Positions 46,690-55,690 of a stretch of DNA of 64,000 nucleotides are shown piece by piece; position 1 is the stretch's first letter; every line of letters begins with the position of its first letter. The notes under the pieces were generated by a model. That model made no database searches. It was not told the origin of the DNA and was given only the letters and a program-made list of their open reading frames with translations. Source of the stretch: Natronoarchaeum rubrum (GTDB taxonomy: Archaea > Halobacteriota > Halobacteria > Halobacteriales > Natronoarchaeaceae); the NCBI RefSeq assembly GCF_024494695.1, contig NZ_JANHDP010000004.1:511197-575196 (forward strand), read 5' to 3'. Made by a program: the position numbers and the translations under genes.

Positions 46690-48461
46690 GTATCTCCGAC
46701 CCTGACGAATCGTACACCTACCAACCCGGTACGTTTAGCGTCCCGGAGCGAGGTGAAATCCGGATCGAAGGGTGTCCTCCCTCGATCGGTGATCAACTGC
46801 GTCGTGCCTCCTTCGAGCAGGAGTCCGCTAACGTCTTCGTGAAGACTCAGGAGTCGCTCGACGACCGAGACAAGGAGTACCGGGTTGTCAAAGTCCGAGT
46901 CGACAGCCCAGTGATGCACGTGACTGCGCGGGACAACGTGGGTATCGTTACCCTCACTCCCAGGTCGAAACTCCGAATCGAGCCGAAAATCGATTGGGAT
47001 GACATCTTCGATATGCTGCTGGCAGTTCACGGTCGTAAACGCTCGATCGAATACCACGGCATCCCACTCGACGAATTTCGAACAGAGGATGTCGATTTAG
47101 AGGACGTCTTCCTGATACTCGCGATCAACTACCTCAACGGACTAGAGAACATCCACCGAAACGGGTTCGTTCGACAGCTGGAAACCCGGCGGGCCGATCT
47201 CGAACAGCCCAGAGGCGTCATCGACATCGAGCAGTCGCTTCTCAATCAGGCCGAGGGCCGTGCAAAGCAGCACTGCCTGCTGAAGGAGGTCAACTACGAC
47301 AACCCAGCCAACTCGCTCCTCCACTACGCCGGCACGCACCTTCTGCGACTCTTTCGGCAGTACGAGGACAAGTACGATCATCAGGCATACTACCACATCT
47401 TCTCGCAGATACATGAGGAGGTACGGCACTTGGAGCAGTTGGACGTGACAAGTGGTCGCCGGCGGATTCCAGAGTACAGGCGGTTTTCGTTGCACGACCT
47501 TCCGAAGCAGCGTCACTACTATCGCCAGGCTACCGAGGTCGCAAAGGCGGTGGTTGCATCGTCACTCGGAACGCCGGCAATGGAGGGTGACCGCGAACTG
47601 GTCGTCGACTACGTTCTCAATATGGAGTCGCTGTTCGAGCAATACTCACAGGTCGCTATCGAGGACGAACTTGACGCAATCAAAGCGAACGACTACATCG
47701 GCCAGACCGAGAACGTCTCCGCGGTTCGTTCCCCGACGCTCAAACCCTTCGACAGGGAGTCGCAGGTGTACCATCAGCCGGATCACGCCGTCGAAGAAGG
47801 CGACCAGACGCTCACCGTCCTCGACTCGAAGTACTACGCCGAGGGAAAGGATCCAGTGAAGAGCGGCGGGTCACGGTCACGCCTCTTCAGCTACGCGTAT
47901 CTTCTGGACACTGCCCAGATGGGGTTCCTGACGCCACTCGGTGAACCCCGGACTCGGACGGTCTCGCAAACAGGAGCAAACTTACAGGTTGTCTCCCCAG
48001 CGACCGATGGGTTCTCTCTCGAAGAGTATCACGGCAGTATCCGGGACTATCTGTACGAAGCCCTCGGAGAGGTATATCCCGCCCTCAAACTGTTCAAGGC
48101 TGTCGGGGAACACGCACTGTGTCTCGACCAGCACGAAATAGCCGATCTGAGCCGTTTGACCGAACCCGACGGCCCATTCGACTTCAGCAACGTCCATGAG
48201 TTTTCGCTACGCGTCGTCAACGCTGCGGCAGACACCTTGTCGAACCAGTATCGGTCGCGGTCTGATCTCGAACAGGGAGGCAAGTGGACGCGTCGGCAGA
48301 TCGAGACACAATGCGAGGATTACCTGCCCGAGAAAACGACCTGCGTGCCGGTTTTCCGCCGAGAAGACCACAGGGAACGTATCGACCTGTACTTCGTAAC
48401 GCGTGGAGAAGACGGAGTTCCTGTCGACGTTACGATCGCAGACGACTTCCGGTTATTATAA
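46686..48461 (+). CDS. mcrC: McrC-like nuclease
   Basis: This 591-residue protein is the nuclease partner of the upstream ATPase. The N-terminal region resembles the McrC finger domain that contacts the McrB ring. The nuclease core has P-D366 (YHQPDHAVEEG) and D380-S-K382 (LTVLDSKYYAEG), the McrC PD-D-x-K signature. A C-terminal extension of about 150 residues continues beyond the core. It overlaps mcrB by 4 nt and ends 8 nt from a convergent gene. Confidence 0.85.
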   Translation: MSISDPDESYTYQPGTFSVPERGEIRIEGCPPSIGDQLRRASFEQESANVFVKTQESLDDRDKEYRVVKVRVDSPVMHVTARDNVGIVTLTPRSKLRIEPKIDWDDIFDMLLAVHGRKRSIEYHGIPLDEFRTEDVDLEDVFLILAINYLNGLENIHRNGFVRQLETRRADLEQPRGVIDIEQSLLNQAEGRAKQHCLLKEVNYDNPANSLLHYAGTHLLRLFRQYEDKYDHQAYYHIFSQIHEEVRHLEQLDVTSGRRRIPEYRRFSLHDLPKQRHYYRQATEVAKAVVASSLGTPAMEGDRELVVDYVLNMESLFEQYSQVAIEDELDAIKANDYIGQTENVSAVRSPTLKPFDRESQVYHQPDHAVEEGDQTLTVLDSKYYAEGKDPVKSGGSRSRLFSYAYLLDTAQMGFLTPLGEPRTRTVSQTGANLQVVSPATDGFSLEEYHGSIRDYLYEALGEVYPALKLFKAVGEHALCLDQHEIADLSRLTEPDGPFDFSNVHEFSLRVVNAAADTLSNQYRSRSDLEQGGKWTRRQIETQCEDYLPEKTTCVPVFRREDHRERIDLYFVTRGEDGVPVDVTIADDFRLL

Positions 48462-48469
48462 ACGAACGC

Positions 48470-48856
48470 TTAGAAGGGAGCTGTGAGCCAACCACTGCTT
48501 CGACGCTCGATTTGTGGCCCAAAAATACGGCTCAACCGGTAGAGGTCGCCGCCGGTCTGTAACTCGAAGTCCCGTTGCCGGCGCTGGAACGTTCCTTCGA
48601 CTGCGAACTGGATCGCCGGAAGCGGACGGCGATTTTCGAGGGTATTTGCCTGACGATCCATCAGCTTCGACAGTTCGCTCACGGCGTCATCATCATCAAA
48701 GATGGCGCCGAGTCCAACGACGCATACCTCATCGGGCACGTCATCTTCTCGGAGCATGTTCTGGAACTCCTCAATTGGGACTTGGTGGTCGAAGAGGTCG
48801 TACTCGTCCCCGTCGACGATGTTGTACTCGCCAGAGAGTTTGCCGTGTTCGACCAT
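48470..48856 (-). CDS. Small partner of the DUF499-type ATPase operon
   Basis: This is a 128-residue protein. It starts 2 nt after the stop of the large ATPase gene (48859), so the two are co-transcribed. It is acidic in its first half (SGEYNIVDGDEYDLFDHQ) and basic near the end (FQRRQRDFELQ and IFGPQIERRSSG). No motif is recognised. In DUF499 systems a small accessory gene often follows the ATPase; whether this is such a gene is inferred. Confidence 0.55.
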   Translation of the reverse strand: MVEHGKLSGEYNIVDGDEYDLFDHQVPIEEFQNMLREDDVPDEVCVVGLGAIFDDDDAVSELSKLMDRQANTLENRRPLPAIQFAVEGTFQRRQRDFELQTGGDLYRLSRIFGPQIERRSSGWLTAPF

Positions 48857-48858
48857 CG

Positions 48859-51800
48859 TTATTCGAAGTTGATTTCGACGGAGATGTTCGATGCTTCCTC
48901 GGGCATTCTCTCGAACAGGTCGCGAATCTTCGTGTAGTCTTCACCGGATTCGAGCGTCAGCTTGGTCATGGTTTCCTTGACATTCGCCGTGCCTTGTAGC
49001 GGGCCGGGGATTCCCATTCGATTGCTCAGGACAAACCTGACTTCACCGTAGGTAACTTCGCCCGTTTGCTCGTCTTTACGCCACTTGCGACGCAATCCCG
49101 CAACGTCGTCGCCGTCGAACTTGAATCGCCAGCCCCCACTCGGGACGCGGAATTCGTATCCCGGCGACCAGCGCGACGGATCGCCCGCACCATCCGAGGC
49201 CCCAGAACCGACAACGTACTCGGGATCGGCTTCACGACCAAGATTCTGGAGGAGGAACGTCTGGACGGCGTCTTCGGACACAGACGAATCGAACCGCTCT
49301 GCGACACTCCCGACGGTGAATTTGTCGTCGCCGTCAAGTCCAGCGATGTACTCGAGAATCTCGTCACTGACATCGGACGGCACAGTTGGCACGAGCGTAA
49401 CATCAGTCGGGTCGCGATCACCAAGGCCGTCCTTGTACTCGCGATCGGCATCGATGAGATACTCGTCGACGAGGAAGTCCGTGACCGCTTCACGGAACGA
49501 TCGATCGGTATCACCTTCGGAGAGGTAGACCGTTTCGTCCCGCCTGATTTCTTCGAGTATTCGGTGGGTATTGGCTCGACCGTTCTCTTCTAGCGTCTGG
49601 CGGATTCGATCTCGGACTTCCGACGTGCCGATACGCTCGGCCCCCGAGATGTCGCGTATAGTTGCGTCGGACTGGGCCTTCGTCACGATGTCAGTGCCGC
49701 TGTATAGGACGTACTGGTCGTCTTGGGCGAGTCGACCTGCGGCCGTCATCACTGTGTCGTGCCCATCGCCCTCGAGCCAAATCTCCGTGTCCTCGAGAAG
49801 TTCGAGTTCGAAGTTCCCGATGTCGATGGACTTGCTGCCGCTACCAAATCGTTTGCGGAGTTCCTGTTCGACGTCCTCAGCAGTCCACCGCTGGACATCA
49901 CGCTCGTGGAGTATCGTTGTGTCGAGCGAACTCCCCGCGAGCGAGTCGGAGAACCCATTCGAGCCATGTGTGACCACGGGCTTGTCTTCGAGTGCATCGA
50001 CTGCTGCATCCAATACGTCTGTCGGACTGCCCGGGATGGGGTAGGTGGGCTGGCGGAGGAACTGCTCGTAGATGTCTTCGATACTGGCCTCCCCCCGTCG
50101 GTCAAGGAGATCTTCGACGATGTCCCAGACGTGGCGCTGGAGGTCGATACCTTCAGCGGAGACGCTGTCTCCTATGTCGTCGGCGTTGAGGGGTTCCCCC
50201 TCGGAGACGAACACGTCGAGATCCATCTCGGCGGCCAAGTCAAACTCCTTGAGTAGATCGTCGCCGTCGAGAATCTCCCCGTACGCGAGTTCGATCCGGT
50301 CGCGGAGTTCGCGCCGCTCGTCCTCGCGCTGTCGCTTGACCGAGGAACGAATTTCGTCGTCGAGGGATTCGTCGTCGAGGACGCGTTCAGCCCCTTCGAT
50401 GTACCGAGCCTTCTCGATGAATCCCGTCCCCGATTCGATCTTCTTGTCGCCGCTGGGCTGGATGAACACGAGAGTGTTTCGCCATTCGCGTCCTGGACTT
50501 CCGTCGGCGTTCTTGATGACGGTCTTGACCTCGTCCTGTGTCCACTCGTTCGCTTTGACAACGACCTTGACCTCCCGGCTGTCGGGAACCTGCTTGAGGT
50601 CGCCATCGGTGAATCCGACCGGGTACGCGTCCTTCCCGAATACCTGCTCAACGGTGTCAGCGATCTGTCCGAGAGCGATCTTCTCGTCGACGTCCTCGGC
50701 CTTGTTCTGGATGAGTGCGTTTGGGTTCTGTCGATCGCGGATAGCGTACTTACCGTTGAGCTTGTGGAGGTACCACGCAACGCCGTAGAGCTGCTCGCGG
50801 TTGAGGATGATGTCCGAGACGAGATCGCCCGTCTGGTACGTTCCCATCACGATGTCGGAGTCGCTTGCTCCCTCACTCTCGTCGGGTTTCAGGCTGTAGA
50901 GCAGGATCGTGTTGAGGATACGCCGACCGTACGGGAGCTTCTCCGGGTCGACCCGATTCCGAATGTCGTCGATACAGACGCTCGGCCGGTCGATATTGAT
51001 CCGCGTCAGCTCGTCGTCGAATAGGACGGCGTCGATGTCACCGTGTGTGACGAGGTCGGTCTCTTCGATGAGCCGTGCTGCGTCCTCGTCGTCAGGTTCG
51101 GCTTCGGAGTCAGCGGCCGTCGTCAGAATCTTCGAGAAGAGGTAGATCATCCCGCGCGTGTTCTGGTTGCCCTCGTCCGCGTAGTAGCGAGTTTCGAGCG
51201 CGTTCAGGAGGACTGGATGGAACGGGTAGGTATCGCGCATCTTCCCCGCGAGGTCGCTCGGGATGTCGGAGTCGGGAACGTGGTCGTTGTCGGCGTACGC
51301 GTCCACGTACCCCGAGACGATCTCCTCGACCGCACTCTCGTCGATATCGTCGATGAGGCGGTGGCGGATGACCTCCTGCTTGCTCACTTTGCTACTCATG
51401 TTAACCTCGGAGGCGCTTTCGCGGTCGAGGATGTTGTGAACCTGCGAGCCCTTTCGGAGGACGGAGACGATGGCGAAGACGTCGCTGTCGTCGAGGTCGG
51501 CAGTTTCGAGAAGGGCCTGTAAGAACCCGCGGTTGCGCTTTTTGCGGTCACCGCTGAGTGGCTCGAACCAGTCTTCGAGTTCGTCCATCAGGTACGCAAT
51601 CGTTCGATCGCCGACTGCCTCCTGAATCGTCTCCATATCCGGGTATGGATCGAGGTCGCTCTCCGTTGGTTCGTAGTCGAGGACATCGAAGAACGGCTCC
51701 CAGAGGTAGTCCGGCTGGCGCTGCTGTAGCGAGACGGTGACCGCATCCGAGTTTTCTGCGTCGGGCAGCGCGTCGGCGAAGCCGTCGACGTGGCGGTCGC

Positions 51801-52128
51801 CGAATTCGCCGGCGGCGTCGGGAGAGGCGAAGCAGTGATACATCGCAACCATTTGGTGGGACTTCCCGCTCCCGTACGGCCCATAGAGAATGTGCGTGCC
51901 GTAGTTCTCGCCCCCGCAGAGCGTGTCTCGGAGGTCGACGAATCCCTCGCGCAGTCCCTGCGTCATCAGCGTCCGGTCGAAGAACGTGGACGCGTCGGCC
52001 TCGAACTCGTCCTCGTCTTCGACGTTGTAGAGCTTGACTTGGCCGTCAATCTCGCCTTCCTCTCGGAGTTCGCGGCTTATCGTGACGGTATCCGCGATCG
52101 TTCGTGAGAGAGATTCCGTGCTGGCCAT
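48859..52128 (-). CDS. DUF499-type antiphage ATPase
   Basis: This 1089-residue protein starts at an ATG (MASTESLSRTIADTVTIS). Walker A lies at 83-90 (GPYGSGKS) and a Walker-B-like acidic strand later in the first ~300 residues. The order is an N-terminal ATPase, a helical middle, then winged-helix-like segments (for example STSEVRDRIRQTLEEN-type repeats near 840-900). It matches the DUF499 family, in which the ATPase works with a DUF1156 methyltransferase as an antiphage pair (named in the Hma system). The methyltransferase is found 6.3 kb away. No helicase is coded nearby. Family assignment is from size, motif placement and context. Confidence 0.75.
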   Translation of the reverse strand: MASTESLSRTIADTVTISRELREEGEIDGQVKLYNVEDEDEFEADASTFFDRTLMTQGLREGFVDLRDTLCGGENYGTHILYGPYGSGKSHQMVAMYHCFASPDAAGEFGDRHVDGFADALPDAENSDAVTVSLQQRQPDYLWEPFFDVLDYEPTESDLDPYPDMETIQEAVGDRTIAYLMDELEDWFEPLSGDRKKRNRGFLQALLETADLDDSDVFAIVSVLRKGSQVHNILDRESASEVNMSSKVSKQEVIRHRLIDDIDESAVEEIVSGYVDAYADNDHVPDSDIPSDLAGKMRDTYPFHPVLLNALETRYYADEGNQNTRGMIYLFSKILTTAADSEAEPDDEDAARLIEETDLVTHGDIDAVLFDDELTRINIDRPSVCIDDIRNRVDPEKLPYGRRILNTILLYSLKPDESEGASDSDIVMGTYQTGDLVSDIILNREQLYGVAWYLHKLNGKYAIRDRQNPNALIQNKAEDVDEKIALGQIADTVEQVFGKDAYPVGFTDGDLKQVPDSREVKVVVKANEWTQDEVKTVIKNADGSPGREWRNTLVFIQPSGDKKIESGTGFIEKARYIEGAERVLDDESLDDEIRSSVKRQREDERRELRDRIELAYGEILDGDDLLKEFDLAAEMDLDVFVSEGEPLNADDIGDSVSAEGIDLQRHVWDIVEDLLDRRGEASIEDIYEQFLRQPTYPIPGSPTDVLDAAVDALEDKPVVTHGSNGFSDSLAGSSLDTTILHERDVQRWTAEDVEQELRKRFGSGSKSIDIGNFELELLEDTEIWLEGDGHDTVMTAAGRLAQDDQYVLYSGTDIVTKAQSDATIRDISGAERIGTSEVRDRIRQTLEENGRANTHRILEEIRRDETVYLSEGDTDRSFREAVTDFLVDEYLIDADREYKDGLGDRDPTDVTLVPTVPSDVSDEILEYIAGLDGDDKFTVGSVAERFDSSVSEDAVQTFLLQNLGREADPEYVVGSGASDGAGDPSRWSPGYEFRVPSGGWRFKFDGDDVAGLRRKWRKDEQTGEVTYGEVRFVLSNRMGIPGPLQGTANVKETMTKLTLESGEDYTKIRDLFERMPEEASNISVEINFE

Positions 52129-52371
52129 TTGATGTCATAGACTCCGTATGTTATTCGCATAAGTACTGTGGTCAGCAATCGTCGAACATTCGGTTGTTTC
52201 GCGATACGGCGCCAGGAATCTTACCGAATTTGGTCTCGCTGCTCTAACAGTAACTGGTTTACAGTGAATCGGTGACCACGGCTTGTGTACATAATCCCCT
52301 GAGCCTGTGGTGCGGGACGAACGACGAGAGGCAAAAGTTAACAACCTATCAGTCGGATATTCAGAGAAGCA
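52129..52371. promoter_or_regulatory. Divergent intergenic region, DUF499-type gene and PIN pair
   Basis: 243 bp separate the two divergent starts. An AT-rich tgttattcgcataag near 52147 lies just upstream of the minus gene, and aaaagttaac near 52333 fits a promoter for the plus gene. No repeat was noticed. Confidence 0.35.
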
Positions 52372-53301
52372 ATGCCCCAAGAGGACTCTCAGTTCGGCGA
52401 GCCGGAGTTCTTGGGGTGGCTCCTGCTGAAGCGATTGAAGGAGCAGAGCGATGACCAGATTTCCCGGTCGAAGTTCCTGAAACTCTGTTGCATCACCGAC
52501 CGACATCTCGCCGAATCTCATGAGTACGAGGTCGGTCTCCCCCGGTACTGGTACATGTATGGGGAGTTGGCGAACGAACACGAGTTCTCGGGACGGTTCT
52601 ACAACGCGCCGCTGGCCATCGGCTGGGACGGCCAGCAATACATTCCCAAGGAATTGCCAGTCGATGCGTTCGAGGTCTCAGAAGCCGGTCTCGAAGTGAT
52701 TCCCGATGCGGTCGACTGGACGGTACGCGAGTTCGGTCGAAAGAACGTCGAGGAGATCAAGCAGCATCAGTACGAGGAGTACGCCGAGAACGAGTTCATT
52801 CGGCAGTACAGCGAACTCCGGTGGCTCCTGAGTACGATCGATTTAGGCAGACAGGAGCGGTTACAGAACTACGGAAGCGGCGGGGAGTCGAACGAGGAGT
52901 TCCTCAAGCGGCAGCTCGACGAGATGATGGCAGCGTATCCGGGTGACGAGGAGCGCTACGAGGAGATGAAGACGCTCTACTTCCGGTGGGACGACACCAT
53001 CCGACTCATGGTTGACCAGTCCACGGAATACAGCCGGATAGCCGAGTTCCTCGACGACTTCATTCTGGTGCTCAGCAAGGAAGTGCTTCGGTTCGTCTAC
53101 AACCAGAACATCTCCGAGGAACGGCTGATAGACTGGGAAGAAGACGCCGCCGAAGAGCGGGAGGAGTTCACGACGAACCTCAAGGACGTACGCTCCGAAC
53201 TCCTCCAGGACCGCCCCCGAAGCACGGAACTTGACCGCGTCTCCGATGCATACTCGCAGACAGTCGACGAACAAATCGAACGGCTACTCGGCCGGGAATA
53301 G
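52372..53301 (+). CDS. Hypothetical protein paired with a PIN domain
   Basis: This 309-residue protein has an N-terminal winged-helix-like segment (LLKRLKEQSDDQISRSKFLK, then LPRYWYMYG), of the sort seen in haloarchaeal regulators and antitoxins. Helical and coiled-coil regions follow. The stop is immediately before the ATG of the PIN gene. By position it may be the antitoxin or regulator of that nuclease. I do not recognise the family by name. Confidence 0.6.
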   Translation: MPQEDSQFGEPEFLGWLLLKRLKEQSDDQISRSKFLKLCCITDRHLAESHEYEVGLPRYWYMYGELANEHEFSGRFYNAPLAIGWDGQQYIPKELPVDAFEVSEAGLEVIPDAVDWTVREFGRKNVEEIKQHQYEEYAENEFIRQYSELRWLLSTIDLGRQERLQNYGSGGESNEEFLKRQLDEMMAAYPGDEERYEEMKTLYFRWDDTIRLMVDQSTEYSRIAEFLDDFILVLSKEVLRFVYNQNISEERLIDWEEDAAEEREEFTTNLKDVRSELLQDRPRSTELDRVSDAYSQTVDEQIERLLGRE

Positions 53302-53964
53302 ATGTCGGACGCGTCGTTTCTAGACACGGGCGTCGTACTCGGGTTCTGTTTCCGTGACGACTCGCACCATCACCGTTGTCGACAGTATCTCAATGACCAC
53401 GACTTCGAGCTGTTCGTCTCCGAAACCGTAGTCTCAGAATACCTGAATCGAGAACCGAGTCTCGCCGAAGAGATTGCAGACGGAATCTTCGACCACATTG
53501 GCCGCCTTCAGGATTCGGAGTTCGAGGGACAACTGGACTCGATGGACACGTCTCGAATCCGCCAAGACTTGATTTCTGGGCACAACGAAGCCGGGATGAC
53601 GCTGCACGCGTTCTACAGTGACGAAGTGCCGAACTTCATCCAGTTCGATGAGTTGACCGAGCGACTCCGCGATCTTGCGCGGGACATCGAACAGATAGCG
53701 ATCGAGAATCGCCAATCGTTCATGGAGCAGGTAGAGGTCTGGGAGCGAGAGAGCGAGTATGCCGACATCGACGACGGGTTTTCGGAAATTCCGTGGGATG
53801 ACCGCCGCATCTGCCTCGACGCACACGATGTCGCCGAGTTAACGGACTACGTGACCGAACTGGCGACGACGAACCCGACCGACTTGGTTGACAACGGGTA
53901 TCGGACACTGATTCTGGAACAAACGTCGCTCGAAGACGTGGTGTCGCTCGCAAATCGGTCGTGA
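53302..53964 (+). CDS. PIN-domain nuclease-like protein
   Basis: This 220-residue protein starts at the base after the previous stop. It opens with SFLDTGVVLGFCF, giving the first acid of a PIN domain; further conserved-type acids lie in VSETVVSEYLNR and DDRRICLDAHDVAEL. PIN proteins cut RNA and often serve as toxins. At 220 residues it is longer than a usual VapC (about 130), because of a helical insert (about 70-150). It pairs with the upstream gene. Confidence 0.7.
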   Translation: MSDASFLDTGVVLGFCFRDDSHHHRCRQYLNDHDFELFVSETVVSEYLNREPSLAEEIADGIFDHIGRLQDSEFEGQLDSMDTSRIRQDLISGHNEAGMTLHAFYSDEVPNFIQFDELTERLRDLARDIEQIAIENRQSFMEQVEVWERESEYADIDDGFSEIPWDDRRICLDAHDVAELTDYVTELATTNPTDLVDNGYRTLILEQTSLEDVVSLANRS

Positions 53965-54079
53965 ATCCGGTAGAGGGAGTAGCTGAGGTCTGAACGAAAC
54001 CCCTACAGTTCCTCCGGAACACCTGAATGACGCGTCCGGCCTAGATTTAACCGAGCTAAATGACTCTACACAGAGAGAG

Positions 54080-55405
54080 ATGGCTGCTCCAGAGGAAGTC
54101 TTTGAGGAGTTTGAGGCTAGCGAGGAAGCCCAATCGCACTACGAGGAACATAACCAGAAGCGAGACAAAGTCTCCGAGGAGAAGCTCCAATCCCTCATCG
54201 AAGACTTCCAAACGGGTGACGTCGACGTCGTCGAATTTAAAAGCAGGATCGACGGGCTCAACAAGCGAAACCAGCTCTGGGGGTTCGATGGTTTCATCGG
54301 CCAGATGCACTTCAACAAGCTATTGAACGCTGCGCCGGACGAGGGAGACTTCGGCGACCGGCTTCGGGAGGCGATTCAGGCGCCCGAATCAGTGGAGGAG
54401 GCTAAAACGAAGGTCGACTCGTTCGCCGAGTACACGCAACGGCTGAAGGACAACGATATTGACTCGGATCCATTCCCGAAGTCCACGATTTTCTTCCTCA
54501 GCTACTTCTGGCATATCCAGCAGCCCACAGAGTGGCCGATCTTCTACCCGACGTCGGAGCAGTATCTGGGCGATGAGGATTTGCTCAACACGGATGCCCC
54601 GTACGGGTCGCGGTACGCGGATTTCGCCGAGACGCTTGACGAGCTGCGAGAAGCAGCCGATGTGTGGTTAGAAAGTCCGGCCGAATACCGCGACATCGCA
54701 AATGCAATCTATTGGCACGAAGAGTGGGATGAGTCCGATATCGAAGAGGAGGAGACCGGAGGAGGAACTGACGAAGCTGAAGCGTTCGTCGACGTCGATG
54801 CACCGTATCTCCCACCGGCCGTCGCCGATCTAGACGCGGTCGCCGCCGGCATCGACGAGGCCGTGAACAGATACGCGCCAGTCGACACTGATCTTCCAGT
54901 CATCTTCGAGCGAAAGCTGGGCGTCCTGTTCGAGATGCTTGGGTTCGATACTGAGGTGTTGGGGCAGGGCTCCGGCCGCAATCCTGATGGAATCGCGGAG
55001 GCAGTTCGGAACGACTACGCAGTCATCTACGACGCGAAGAAGCGGGAGCAAGGCTATCGGATCGGTCGGGATGACCGAACGATTCGAGAGTACATCGAGA
55101 CCCACACGCGTCGACTTCGCGACCAGGGTAAGCGCCACATCTACTTCGCCATCGTCTCCAGTTCGTTCCGCGACACCGAGGAGTCCACCCTCCGTGACCT
55201 GCGAACGAACACCGATATCGACAACATCGTCTTGCTCAAAGCCAGCGTCCTCCAAGAGCTGCTCCGGATGCGGCTCCAAGAACCGTACCTGAACCTCGAC
55301 GATTTAGAGTGGGTGTTCGGGAACCGACCGGGGGAAATTCAGTCCGAAGAGTTGGAGAATATCGTCCCCGAATGGCGGCAGAGCGATAGCGATTTTTCGG
55401 TATAG
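54080..55405 (+). CDS. Nuclease with FokI-like cleavage domain
   Basis: This 441-residue protein starts at the ATG at 54080, about 30 nt after a TATA-like gatttaac. Residues ~255-400 resemble the FokI cleavage domain: FERKLGVLFEMLGF, P-D303-G (GRNPDGIAEAV), D318-A-K320 (AVIYDAKKREQGYRIGR), then TIREYIETHTRRL and IYFAIVSSSF. This gives the PD...DxK site and a tyrosine-glycine motif as in type IIS enzymes. The N-terminal ~230 residues would then recognise DNA; they have no known fold that I can name. No methyltransferase is directly adjacent, but a DUF1156-type enzyme is 3 kb away. Confidence 0.75.
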   Translation: MAAPEEVFEEFEASEEAQSHYEEHNQKRDKVSEEKLQSLIEDFQTGDVDVVEFKSRIDGLNKRNQLWGFDGFIGQMHFNKLLNAAPDEGDFGDRLREAIQAPESVEEAKTKVDSFAEYTQRLKDNDIDSDPFPKSTIFFLSYFWHIQQPTEWPIFYPTSEQYLGDEDLLNTDAPYGSRYADFAETLDELREAADVWLESPAEYRDIANAIYWHEEWDESDIEEEETGGGTDEAEAFVDVDAPYLPPAVADLDAVAAGIDEAVNRYAPVDTDLPVIFERKLGVLFEMLGFDTEVLGQGSGRNPDGIAEAVRNDYAVIYDAKKREQGYRIGRDDRTIREYIETHTRRLRDQGKRHIYFAIVSSSFRDTEESTLRDLRTNTDIDNIVLLKASVLQELLRMRLQEPYLNLDDLEWVFGNRPGEIQSEELENIVPEWRQSDSDFSV

Positions 55406-55414
55406 CTGTAGAGA

Positions 55415-55540
55415 ATGGTTTCCCGCTGGACGAGTTAGCCGGTGTTCTCATTGACGGTTCCCTTCACCTTGTGCTGGTTGCGTTCCAACTGGACAGCACT
55501 CCAGTCTTCACTTCGAGTGCGATAGACCTTGCAGTAGGGA
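55415..55540 (-). pseudogene. Fragment of a copy of the 57.8-kb nuclease-like gene
   Basis: Read on the minus strand, about 120 bases match the middle of the gene at 57823-58275: GCACTCGAAGTGAAGAC and GTCAA-GAGAAC blocks are shared, with a one-base deletion after ALEVKTG that breaks the frame. The rest of the gene is missing. The fragment and the intact gene have the same orientation and flank the GmrSD-like gene. Confidence 0.75.
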
Positions 55541-55690
55541 CTTGAGTTGGATTTTCGGGGGCAGGAAGGTTGTCTCTGGGTTTCGCCCATCAAGGTCTTC
55601 AGATGTATAGGGCGGTTCGAGGATTGCCGAACTTGTATTGTCGTCATGTGCTACCAAACGTTAAGTTGCGGAAGAGGTTTTGTTGGTGAC

